From the NCBI GenBank assembly GCA_009923315.1, contig RFTU01000011.1:1-44387 (forward strand): a stretch of DNA of 44,387 bases, written 5' to 3'. Below are positions 28,427-36,111 of this stretch, one piece after another. Each line of letters starts with the position of its first letter. Position 1 is the stretch's first letter. The stretch is from Betaproteobacteria bacterium. GTDB taxonomy: Bacteria > Pseudomonadota > Gammaproteobacteria > Burkholderiales > Burkholderiaceae_C. A program made the translations under genes and the position numbers. The notes beneath the pieces are model-generated. The model did no database searches, was not told where the DNA came from, and worked only from the letters and a program-made list of their open reading frames with translations.

Positions 28427-30132
28427 GCCGCCTGGTAGCCGCGCGGAATGGCGCCGAGCAGGCGCTTGGTGTAGTCCTCGCGGGGGTGGTGCAGGATTTC
28501 TTCGGCGCTGGCCTGCTCGACGACCACGCCGTCCTTCATCACCAGCACTTCATCGGAGATGAACCGCACCACGGCCAGGTCATGGCTGATGAAGACATAG
28601 CTCAGGCCGAATTCGTCCTGCAGGTCTTTCAGGAGGTTCAGCACCTGGGCCTGCACCGACACATCCAGTGCCGACACGGCCTCATCCAGCACCAGCACCT
28701 CGGGCCTGAGCGTCAGGCAGCGCGCAATCGCAATGCGCTGGCGCTGGCCGCCGGAGAATTCGTGTGGGTACTTGCCGAAGGCGCGGTCGTCCAGGCCGAC
28801 CTTCACCAGGAGTTCGCGCGCGATCTGCTCGCGTTCTTCGGTGCTGCCGCCGATGCCGTGGATTTCCATCGGCTCCACCAGGGTTTGGCCGATGGTGAAG
28901 CGCGGGTTCAGACTGGCATAGGGGTTTTGGAACACCACCTGAATACGCCGGCGCATGAGCTGGCGCTCGCCGGCCGACAGGGTGAGGAGGTTCTTGCCGT
29001 CAAAGATGACTTCGCCACCGGTGGGTTCGTGCAGCCGCAAGAGCGTCAGGCCCATGGTGGTTTTGCCCGATCCTGATTCGCCCACCACGCCCAGGGTGTA
29101 GCCCTTTCGCAGCTTGAAGTTGACGTTTTGCACCGCCTTGAATTCGCGGGTGCCAAAGAGGCCTTGCTTCAGGTAGAAGCTCTTGAACAGCGACTTCACT
29201 TCCAGCACCACCGGTGCACTCGGGTCTTTCGCCTTGGCCACTCGCGCGGCCGTTGCTTCACGGCCTTCGGCTGCGGCCTTGGTGGCGGCGATGTGTTCAT
29301 CGATGACCATCAGCCGCGCCGGATTCTCGGTGAGGCTCGGGCGGCAGGCCAGCAGGGCCTTGGTGTAGTCGTCCTGCGGGGCGCTGAAGATGCGCGCCAC
29401 TGGCCCCTGCTCGCGGATGATGCCGTGGCGCATCACCACCACATGGTCGGCGATTTCACCCACCACCCCCAGGTCGTGGCTGATGAACAGCACGCTCATC
29501 TTCATCTTGCTCTTGAGCTTGGCGATGAGCTCCAGAATCTGACGCTGGATGGTGACGTCCAGCGCGGTAGTGGGCTCATCGGCGATCAGCAGCTTGGGCT
29601 CGCAGGCCAGGGCCATGGCGATCATCACCCGCTGCTGCTGACCACCGGACATCTCATGGGGGTATACGGTGAGGCGCCGCTTGGGCTCGGGCATACCCAC
29701 TTCCACCAGCAGTTCCTCGGCGCGGGCCAGGGCCTGCTTGCGGGTCAGGCCCATGTGCTTGGTCAGCGGCTCCATCAACTGGTCGCCCACGGTGAAGACC
29801 GGATTGAGTGAGCTCATGGGGTCTTGGAACACGCAGGCGATTTCTCGGCCACGCAGGTGCTGCAGTTGCTGCAGCGGCGTGTCGATGAGGTTTTGCCCTT
29901 CCCACAGGATGCGCCCGCTGCGCTCGGCGTTGTCGGGCAGCAGGTTGAGGATGGACATGGCCGTGACCGACTTGCCCGAGCCCGATTCGCCCACCAGGGC
30001 CACGGTGCTGTTCTCGGGGATGTCGAAGCTGACGGTGGTGCCGTCGCGGCCCACAGCCTGTTGGCGTTGGGTGACGCCGCCCACCTTGCCCATGCGGAAG
30101 GAAACAGCCAGGTCTTGGATGCTGAGCAGCAT
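28423..30132 (-). CDS. YejF-like peptide ABC transporter ATPase (two fused domains)
   Basis: Cytoplasmic ATPase, 569 residues, combining the OppD- and OppF-like domains in one chain as in E. coli YejF. Domain 1: Walker A GESGSGKS (48-55), [16 protein letters not shown], signature [16 protein letters not shown], Walker [14 protein letters not shown]-loop FISHDLGVV. Domain 2: [61 protein letters not shown]. Both sites look competent. Its ATG overlaps the YejE-like stop by one base (TAATG) and its stop overlaps lysE. Peptides are the expected substrate; related dipeptide, microcin or nickel systems are less likely from the neighbouring YejA-type receptors. Confidence 0.94.
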   Translation of the reverse strand: MLLSIQDLAVSFRMGKVGGVTQRQQAVGRDGTTVSFDIPENSTVALVGESGSGKSVTAMSILNLLPDNAERSGRILWEGQNLIDTPLQQLQHLRGREIACVFQDPMSSLNPVFTVGDQLMEPLTKHMGLTRKQALARAEELLVEVGMPEPKRRLTVYPHEMSGGQQQRVMIAMALACEPKLLIADEPTTALDVTIQRQILELIAKLKSKMKMSVLFISHDLGVVGEIADHVVVMRHGIIREQGPVARIFSAPQDDYTKALLACRPSLTENPARLMVIDEHIAATKAAAEGREATAARVAKAKDPSAPVVLEVKSLFKSFYLKQGLFGTREFKAVQNVNFKLRKGYTLGVVGESGSGKTTMGLTLLRLHEPTGGEVIFDGKNLLTLSAGERQLMRRRIQVVFQNPYASLNPRFTIGQTLVEPMEIHGIGGSTEEREQIARELLVKVGLDDRAFGKYPHEFSGGQRQRIAIARCLTLRPEVLVLDEAVSALDVSVQAQVLNLLKDLQDEFGLSYVFISHDLAVVRFISDEVLVMKDGVVVEQASAEEILHHPREDYTKRLLGAIPRGYQAA

Positions 30133-31190
30133 TATTCGAGCCCTCTCAACTTCGGGTCCAGCGCATCGCGCGCCGCGTCAGCCATCAGCGAGAACGCCGT
30201 GACAAACACGCACATGAACGCCGTGGCGGCCACGAGCTGCCACCAGTAGCCCAGTATCAATTCCGCCTGTGCCTCGGAGAGCATCGTGCCCCAGGACACG
30301 TCGTCGATGCCCACGCCCAGACCCAGGTAGGACAGGATGACCTCGCTCTTGATGAAGCCCACCACCAGCAGGCCCATGCGCACGAGGATGACGTGCGAGA
30401 TGTTGGGCAGGATGTGCTTGAACATGCGCGAGACCTGCGAGGCGCCGATGGCCTCGGCCGAGCGCACATATTCGCGCGAGCGGTGCTTCATGAATTCGGC
30501 GCGCACCTGGCGGTACAGGCCCGTCCACCCCGTCAGGCCCAGGATCAGCACCACGGTGCCGATCCCGCGGCCGAACACCGCGGCAAACGCGAAGATGAGC
30601 AGGATGCCGGGTACCGCTTCGAACACGTTGTAGAGCCACTCGAAGAAGTCACCCACTTTGCCGCCCAGATAACCGGACAGCGCACCCAACAACGTCCCCA
30701 AGAAGGTGGCCACCACCGCGGCCAATACACCCACGAACACCGAGATCTCGGTGCCCTTGATGGCCTTGGACAGCACATCACGGCCCAGGCGGTCGCCGCC
30801 CAGGGGCAGGGTCTCGGCCTTGACGGTGTCGGCCGTGGCGTAGGTCTTGGCCTTCTCGGCCCATTCGGCGTACTTCGGTGCCAAGGGATCGATGGCCGAG
30901 ATGTCCGCATTCGGACCCTTGGGCTGTTCGATCACGCCGGTGGCCTCGGGTGGCGCGGGACCAAGGAAGGTGGGCGGCGCATTGGGCACGCCCACTTCCT
31001 TTTGCCAGTCCTTGGCGACCAGGTCGAGTGCAGAAGCGGCGATCAGCAGCAGGAAGGCCAGCACGATGACCAGGGACACCATGCCCACACGGTCGGCCTT
31101 GTAGCGGCGCCAGGCTGCGGCCCACACGCCTTCGGAGCGTTCCGGGCCCATGCCGGCGCCGGTGTTGGAGGAAGTCATGACCGCACTCAT
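30132..31190 (-). CDS. YejE-like peptide ABC transporter permease
   Basis: Inner-membrane permease, 352 residues, of the DppC/OppC type. One N-terminal membrane segment (VSLVIVLAFLLLIAASAL) is followed by a long periplasmic stretch of about 80 residues (from DWQKEVGVPNAPPTFLGP to KAETLPLGGDRLG), typical of the YejE branch. The transporter core has ISVFVGVLAAVVATFLGTLLG, the EAA loop YVRSAEAIGASQVSRMFKH and a final ALDPKLRG. Its start overlaps the YejB-like stop by four bases. An internal Met at residue 5 (MTSSN) or 14 is also a possible start. Confidence 0.92.
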   Translation of the reverse strand: MSAVMTSSNTGAGMGPERSEGVWAAAWRRYKADRVGMVSLVIVLAFLLLIAASALDLVAKDWQKEVGVPNAPPTFLGPAPPEATGVIEQPKGPNADISAIDPLAPKYAEWAEKAKTYATADTVKAETLPLGGDRLGRDVLSKAIKGTEISVFVGVLAAVVATFLGTLLGALSGYLGGKVGDFFEWLYNVFEAVPGILLIFAFAAVFGRGIGTVVLILGLTGWTGLYRQVRAEFMKHRSREYVRSAEAIGASQVSRMFKHILPNISHVILVRMGLLVVGFIKSEVILSYLGLGVGIDDVSWGTMLSEAQAELILGYWWQLVAATAFMCVFVTAFSLMADAARDALDPKLRGLE

Positions 31191-32125
31191 TTCAGCACCA
31201 CCCGGGGGTCGATCGCCTTGTACATCACATCGGTCAGCAGGTTGATCACCATCGTGAGCATGGCCAGGTACACCGTGATGGCCTGGATGACGGGGTAGTC
31301 GGAGCGGTTAACCGCCAGCAGCACCTCCCGACCCAGGCCGGGAATGGAGAAGAAGGTTTCGATCAGGAAGGAACCGATGAACACGCTGGGCAGGGCCAGA
31401 CCGATGTTGGTGATGATGGGGATCATCGCGTTACGCATGACGTGCTTGAACAGCACCTTGTTCTCCGTCAGGCCCTTGGCCCGTGCGGTGCGCACATAGT
31501 CCTGGCCCAGTTCATCCAGGAAGAAGCTGCGGTAAAGGCGGGTTTGCGGGCTGATGCCCACCATCACGGCCAGCATCACCGGCAGCGGTGCGTACGTGAT
31601 GAGGTTCTTCCATGCGCTGTCCGTCCAACCCTGCACCGGGAACCACCCCAAGAGGAAGCCGAACACATACTGGCCCACGATGATGTACACCAGGAAAGAA
31701 ATCGACAGGGCCACGGTGGTGACCACCATGATGGCGCGGTCGGTGAGCGAGCCGCGCCGGTAGGCCACCCACATGGCAATCGGCAGGGCCAGCACCACGT
31801 CCAAAATCAGGATGGGCATCATGACCGTCAGCGTGGCCGGCAGGCGCGTGGCGAACAGGTTGCTCACCGCTTCATTGGTGGCCCAGCTCTTGCCGAAGTC
31901 GAAGGTGGCGATCGACTTGATGAAGATCCAGAACTGGAACCAGGCCGGTTCATTCAGACCCAGCTGTTGACGGATGGCGTCGATCTGTTCGGGTGTGGCA
32001 TTGAGCCCACCCAGGATTTCAGCCGGGTCGCCGCCGAAGTACTTGAAGAGGACGAACACCAGCAGCACCACGCCCAAGAGCGTGGGGATCATCTGCCACA
32101 GGCGCCTGATGAGGTAGGCCAGCAT
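31187..32125 (-). CDS. YejB-like peptide ABC transporter permease
   Basis: Inner-membrane permease, 312 residues, of the DppB/OppB type and first gene of the leftward importer operon. It opens with MLAYLIRRLWQMIPTLLGVV and carries the family's GGDPAEILGGLNATPEQIDA, FDFGKSW, and the EAA loop YVRTARAKGLTENKVLFKH (210-228) ending VVLK. About six membrane segments are visible. The ATG at 32125 was preferred to an upstream in-frame ATG at 32269 because the extra 48 residues fall in repeat-bearing intergenic DNA and are non-conserved. No separate binding-protein gene lies in this operon; three lie divergently beyond 32414. Confidence 0.93.
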   Translation of the reverse strand: MLAYLIRRLWQMIPTLLGVVLLVFVLFKYFGGDPAEILGGLNATPEQIDAIRQQLGLNEPAWFQFWIFIKSIATFDFGKSWATNEAVSNLFATRLPATLTVMMPILILDVVLALPIAMWVAYRRGSLTDRAIMVVTTVALSISFLVYIIVGQYVFGFLLGWFPVQGWTDSAWKNLITYAPLPVMLAVMVGISPQTRLYRSFFLDELGQDYVRTARAKGLTENKVLFKHVMRNAMIPIITNIGLALPSVFIGSFLIETFFSIPGLGREVLLAVNRSDYPVIQAITVYLAMLTMVINLLTDVMYKAIDPRVVLK

Positions 32126-32172
32126 CGTTTGCAAACTCCAGAAACTGCGTCGCCCAGGAACGGCTCGTGGCT

Positions 32173-32238
32173 CCTGGGCGCGCTTGGAATCCCCGGCTTT
32201 CGCGGGATGGCGGAGTCTAGCGGCCCTGGGCGCGCTTG
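32173..32238. repeat. Direct repeat with a degenerate REP-like hairpin
   Basis: The 14-mer CCTGGGCGCGCTTG occurs at 32173-32186 and again at 32225-32238, 52 bases apart, both followed by C-rich then G-rich sequence. The stretch at about 32188-32209 (TCCCCGGCTTTCGCGGGA core) resembles the dispersed GAATCCCCGCTTTCGCGGG-type hairpins common in beta- and gammaproteobacterial genomes, but with mismatches in the stem. Confidence 0.5.
32214..32219 (-). promoter_or_regulatory. Possible -10 box for the leftward peptide-importer operon
   Basis: On the minus strand TAGACT lies here in the context GCTAGACT, with GAAACA 17 bases upstream (32237-32242) as a poor -35. A matching GCTAGACT exists in the opposite orientation for the binding-protein genes, which gives the pair some weight. 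Confidence 0.3.
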
Positions 32239-32286
32239 TTTCCCGGCGTTTCCCCGCAACCCCGGCCAACCGGGGGTGATCCAGGG

Positions 32287-32315
32287 TTCTCCGGGATGCG
32301 CCGCACGGCTAGACT
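32287..32315 (+). promoter_or_regulatory. Possible promoter for the rightward binding-protein genes
   Basis: TAGACT at 32310-32315 sits 17 bases after TTCTCC (32287-32292). The -35 is weak, but the -10 context GCTAGACT is shared with the divergent leftward candidate at 32214-32219. Confidence 0.3.
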
Positions 32316-32323
32316 GCGCGCTT

Positions 32324-32358
32324 TCGCGTCTCGCGTCTCGCGTCCCGCGCCTCGCGTC
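32324..32358. repeat. Five-copy heptamer tandem repeat
   Basis: Five adjacent 7-base units: TCGCGTC three times, then CCGCGCC, then TCGCGTC. It lies between the candidate rightward -10 box and the first binding-protein start, so it would be in the 5' leader. Copy number could vary by slippage. Confidence 0.8.
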
Positions 32359-32414
32359 TGGCCTGCGCGACGCTGGGCGGCGCGCAAGGCGCCGGTTCTG
32401 TACTGATCCACACC

Positions 32415-34274
32415 ATGATGCCTCGAATTCTTCCAACGGGGGCCCAGCGTGGGGCCACCTCTTTGCTGGCGCATTTGTTGGTGCTCGTCGGAGCGCTGGG
32501 CCTGGTCGGGCCTTCATTCGCCCAAGGCATGGGCGGGCCGGCAGCTGCGCCCAAGGTCCTGCGCTATGCCTTCCCGATCGCCGAAACCGGTTTCGACCCC
32601 GCTCAGATCTCGGATGCCTATTCGCGCATCATCGCGGCCAATATGTTCGAGTCGCCGCTGACCTATGACCCGCTGGCCCGGCCAGCCAAGGTGGTGCCGC
32701 AAACTGCGCAGGCCCTGCCCGAGATCAGCGACAACTTCACCCGCTTCGTGTTCCGCATCAAGCCGGGTATCTTCTTTGCCGACGATGCGGCGTTCAAGGG
32801 CAGCAAGCGGCTGAACGCGCAGGGCAAGCGTGAGCTGACGGCCGAGGACTACGTGTTCACGGTCAAGCGCCACTACGACCCCAAGACCAAGAGCCCGAGC
32901 CTGTTTCAGCTGGAAAACGCCCGCATCCTGGGCCTGTCCGAGCTGCGCAAGAAGACCATTGCCGCCAAGATCCCCTTCGATTACGACTCCGAGGTGGAGG
33001 GTATACGCGTCCTGGACCGCTACACCTTCGAGGTGAGGCTGGCCAGCCCCGCGCCGCGCTTCTATTACACCTTCACCGACGGTGGCGTGATGGGCGCTGT
33101 GGCGCGCGAGGTGGTGGAACAGTACGGTGACAAGATCATGGAGCATCCGGTGGGAACCGGCCCGTACCGACTGGCCGCTTGGAAGCGGTCATCCAAGATC
33201 ACGCTGGAGCGCAACCCGAACTACCGGGAGCAGTTCTACAACGCCCAGCCCGCGCCAGAGGATGCCGAGGGGCAGGCCATGCTGGCCAAGCTCAAGGGCA
33301 AGCGCATGCCCATGGTGGACCGGGTGGAGGTGAGCATCGTGGAAGAGACCCAGCCACGCTGGCTGGCCTTCCTCAACGGCGAGCACGACATGATCGACCG
33401 CCTGCCCAATGAGTTCGCCACCACCGCCATTCCGAACAACAAGCTCGCCCCCAACCTTCGCAAGAAGGGCATCCAGATGCAACGGGTGCCGGCGGTGGAT
33501 GCCACGCTGAGCTACTTCGGCATGGAGCATCCGGTGGTCGGTGGCTATGAGCCGCATAAGGTGGCGCTGCGCCGCGCGATTTCGCTGGCCTACGACGTGG
33601 AGCAGGAGATCAACCAGGTTCGCAAGGGCCAGGCCGGCTTTGATCCGCAGATGAAGACCGAGATGAGCGACCATGACCTCGCGCGAGCCCGTGCCTTGCT
33701 GGACCTCTACGGTTATGTCGACAAGGATGGCGACGGCTGGCGCGACCTGCCCGATGGCAAGCCGCTGCTGTTGGAGTATTCCAGCCAGCCCGACCAAGCC
33801 TCGCGACAACTCCAGGAGCTCTGGCGCAAGGCGATGAAGGCCATCCAGGTGCGCATGGAATTCAGGATTGCCAAGTGGCCTGAGCAGTTGAAGGCCAGCC
33901 GCGCGGGCAAGCTGATGATGTGGGGCGTGGCCTGGAGCGCCACCAACCCCGACGGGAGCTACTTTCTGGACCTGTTGTACGGCCCGAACAAAGGGCAGGC
34001 CAATCATTCGCGCTTCGACCTGCCGGCCTTCAATGAGCTCTACAAGCGCCAGTTCGTGATGCCCGATGGCGCCGAGCGCGAGGCTCTGATGAACGAGGCC
34101 AAGCTGCTGGCCGTGGCCTACATGCCCTATAAGGTCACGGGCCACCGCATCATCACCGATTTGGCGCACCCGCATGTGGTCGGCTATCGCCGTCACCCCT
34201 TCATGCGTGACTTCTGGCGCTATGTGGATGTGGACCACGCGGGCGCAGCGCAGGTGGTAGCGGCGGCGCGATGA
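32415..34274 (+). CDS. YejA-like peptide-binding protein 1 (family 5), with a 12-residue internal gap
   Basis: Periplasmic solute-binding protein of family 5 (YejA/OppA type), 619 residues. The signal peptide runs through LLAHLLVLVGALGLVGPSFA. Shared blocks with its two neighbours are KVLRYAFPIAETGFDPAQ, KPGIFFADDAAFKGSKRL, REVVEQYGDKIMEHPVGTGPYRL, VEETQPRWLAFLNGE, VGGYEPHKVALRRAISLAYD and the EF-hand-like DKDGDGWRD. Between VRKGQA and GFDPQMKTEMS the other two copies carry 12 more residues (IPAQSALVPNTT in copy 2). That block is missing here without breaking the frame. The ATG at 32415 is followed by another at 32418; neither has a clear ribosome-binding site. Its stop overlaps copy 2 by four bases. 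Confidence 0.92.
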   Translation: MMPRILPTGAQRGATSLLAHLLVLVGALGLVGPSFAQGMGGPAAAPKVLRYAFPIAETGFDPAQISDAYSRIIAANMFESPLTYDPLARPAKVVPQTAQALPEISDNFTRFVFRIKPGIFFADDAAFKGSKRLNAQGKRELTAEDYVFTVKRHYDPKTKSPSLFQLENARILGLSELRKKTIAAKIPFDYDSEVEGIRVLDRYTFEVRLASPAPRFYYTFTDGGVMGAVAREVVEQYGDKIMEHPVGTGPYRLAAWKRSSKITLERNPNYREQFYNAQPAPEDAEGQAMLAKLKGKRMPMVDRVEVSIVEETQPRWLAFLNGEHDMIDRLPNEFATTAIPNNKLAPNLRKKGIQMQRVPAVDATLSYFGMEHPVVGGYEPHKVALRRAISLAYDVEQEINQVRKGQAGFDPQMKTEMSDHDLARARALLDLYGYVDKDGDGWRDLPDGKPLLLEYSSQPDQASRQLQELWRKAMKAIQVRMEFRIAKWPEQLKASRAGKLMMWGVAWSATNPDGSYFLDLLYGPNKGQANHSRFDLPAFNELYKRQFVMPDGAEREALMNEAKLLAVAYMPYKVTGHRIITDLAHPHVVGYRRHPFMRDFWRYVDVDHAGAAQVVAAAR

Positions 34275-36106
34275 ACGTCTTGCGCGTGGGTGCCGGCCGG
34301 CTGTTGACGCTGTGGCTGGCCTTGTGGCTGTCGACAGGGGCTGACGCCCAGGATCTTGCACGGCAGAAGGTCTTGCGCCTGTCGTTTCCCACCGCCGAAA
34401 CCGGATTCGACCCTGCGCAGGTGAATGACCTGTACTCGCGCACGGTCACGCCGCACATCTTCGAGGGGCTCTACGAATACGACCACCTCGCGCGGCCAGC
34501 CAAGATTCGGCCCTTGACAGCCGATGGCATGCCGCAGGTCTCGGAGGATTTCCGCACCTGGACGGTGAAGATCAAGCCGGGCATCTATTTCATGGACGAT
34601 CCGGCCTTCAAGGGCAGCAAGCGGCTGGACGCACAGGGCCGTCGCGAACTGACCGCCGCGGACTATGTCTTCAGCTTCAAACGCTTTGCCGACCCGGTGA
34701 ACAAGAGCCCCGTGTGGGGCGGCATGTTGGACACGGGCTATGTTGGGCTGGAAGCGCTGCGCAAGAAGGCGCTGGAGACCAAGAAGCCTTTCGATTACGA
34801 CACCGAGATCGAAGGCATCCGTGCGCTGGACCGCTACACCATTCAGTTCAAGACGATCAAGCCGCGGCCCACGCTGATCGAGACCTTTGCCACCGGTGAT
34901 CTGTTCGGCGCCGTGGCGCGCGAGGTCGTGGAACATTACGGCGACAAGATCATGGCCCATCCGGTGGGCACAGGGCCGTTCAGATTGGCCCAGTGGAGGC
35001 GCTCGAGCTTCATCGCGCTGGAGCGCAACCCCCAGTACCGCGAGGTGGTCTACGACTTTGAGCCCGCCGCCGATGATGCGCTGGGTCAGGCGTGGTTGGC
35101 CCAGTTCAAGGGGCGCCGCCTGCCGATGGTGGACCGTGTGGAAGTGAGCATCATCGAGGAGACCCAGCCGCGCTGGCTGGCCTTCCTCAACGGGCAACTG
35201 GACTGGTTGACGGTGCCCGGTGAGTTCGTGAGCCAGGCCATGCCCAACGGCAAGCTCGCGCCCAATTTGGCCAAGAAGGGCATGCAAGGCACACGTTCGC
35301 TGAACTCGGATTCGGCCTACCTGTACTTCAACATGGAGGATCCGGTGGTTGGCGGCTACACGCCGGAGCGTGTGGCGCTGCGACGGGCCATCAGCCTGGC
35401 CATGGATGTAGACCGTGAGATTCGGTTGATTCGTCGCGGGCAGGCGATTCCGGCGCAGTCGGCGCTGGTGCCCAACACCACGGGCTACGACCCTCAGTAC
35501 AAGAGCGAGATGAGCCTGTACGACCCGGCGCGTGCCAAGGCCCTGCTGGACCTGTACGGCTATGTGGACAAGAACGGTGACGGCTGGCGCGATCAGCCCG
35601 ACGGCAAGCCGCTGGTGCTGGAGATGGCCACGCAGCCTGACCAACTCTCGCGCCAGTTCAACGAGCTCAACAAGCGCAACTTCGAGGCCATCGGGCTGCA
35701 GGTGAAGTTCAACGTGGGCAAATGGCCCGAGCAGCTCAAGGCCGCGCGCGCCGGCAAACTGCAGATGTGGATGCTGGGTGGCTCGGCGGCCGCGCCGGAT
35801 GGCCAACAGTCGCTGGCGCGCTTTTACAGCCCCCAGTGGGGCGCTCAGAACTTCGCCCGCTTCAAGAACGCGGAATTCGACCGCCTTTACGAACGCATGG
35901 GCGAGATACCCGACGGCCCTGAGCGCGAGGCGCTGTTCCTTCAGGCCAAGAACATCGGCATGGCGTACATGCCCTACAAGTTTCTGGTCCACCGCATTTC
36001 CAGCGATCTCACACAGCCTTGGCTGAAGGGTTTTCGGCGCACGCAGTTCTGGCAGGACTGGTGGCACCGGGTGGACATCGAGCCGCAGCTCCAGCTCGGT
36101 CGTTGA
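34271..36106 (+). CDS. YejA-like peptide-binding protein 2 (family 5)
   Basis: Second tandem family-5 binding protein, 611 residues, with signal peptide VGAGRLLTLWLALWLSTGADA. It keeps the full set of shared blocks: KVLRLSFPTAETGFDPAQ, KPGIYFMDDPAFKGSKRL, REVVEHYGDKIMAHPVGTGPFRL, EETQPRWLAFLNGQ, the complete GQAIPAQSALVPNTTGYDP loop and DKNGDGWRDQPDGKP. The ATG at 34271 overlaps the copy 1 stop by four bases. The C-terminal part differs from copies 1 and 3 around MWMLGGSAAAPDGQQSLARF, the region expected near the ligand, so substrate range may differ. It is divergent from and probably serves the YejB/E/F-like importer. Confidence 0.94.
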   Translation: MNVLRVGAGRLLTLWLALWLSTGADAQDLARQKVLRLSFPTAETGFDPAQVNDLYSRTVTPHIFEGLYEYDHLARPAKIRPLTADGMPQVSEDFRTWTVKIKPGIYFMDDPAFKGSKRLDAQGRRELTAADYVFSFKRFADPVNKSPVWGGMLDTGYVGLEALRKKALETKKPFDYDTEIEGIRALDRYTIQFKTIKPRPTLIETFATGDLFGAVAREVVEHYGDKIMAHPVGTGPFRLAQWRRSSFIALERNPQYREVVYDFEPAADDALGQAWLAQFKGRRLPMVDRVEVSIIEETQPRWLAFLNGQLDWLTVPGEFVSQAMPNGKLAPNLAKKGMQGTRSLNSDSAYLYFNMEDPVVGGYTPERVALRRAISLAMDVDREIRLIRRGQAIPAQSALVPNTTGYDPQYKSEMSLYDPARAKALLDLYGYVDKNGDGWRDQPDGKPLVLEMATQPDQLSRQFNELNKRNFEAIGLQVKFNVGKWPEQLKAARAGKLQMWMLGGSAAAPDGQQSLARFYSPQWGAQNFARFKNAEFDRLYERMGEIPDGPEREALFLQAKNIGMAYMPYKFLVHRISSDLTQPWLKGFRRTQFWQDWWHRVDIEPQLQLGR

Positions 36107-36111
36107 GCACC

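Noticed and set aside
32324-32358. The heptamer repeats as a CRISPR array or plasmid iterons
   Set aside because: Units are adjacent with no spacers, only seven bases long, and no cas, rep or origin features are nearby.
34220-36067. A 615-codon minus-strand frame opposite YejA-like protein 2
   Set aside because: His/Leu/Gln-rich antisense frame produced by codon bias; the plus strand is a fully conserved binding protein. Similar antisense frames occur opposite other genes and were left out.
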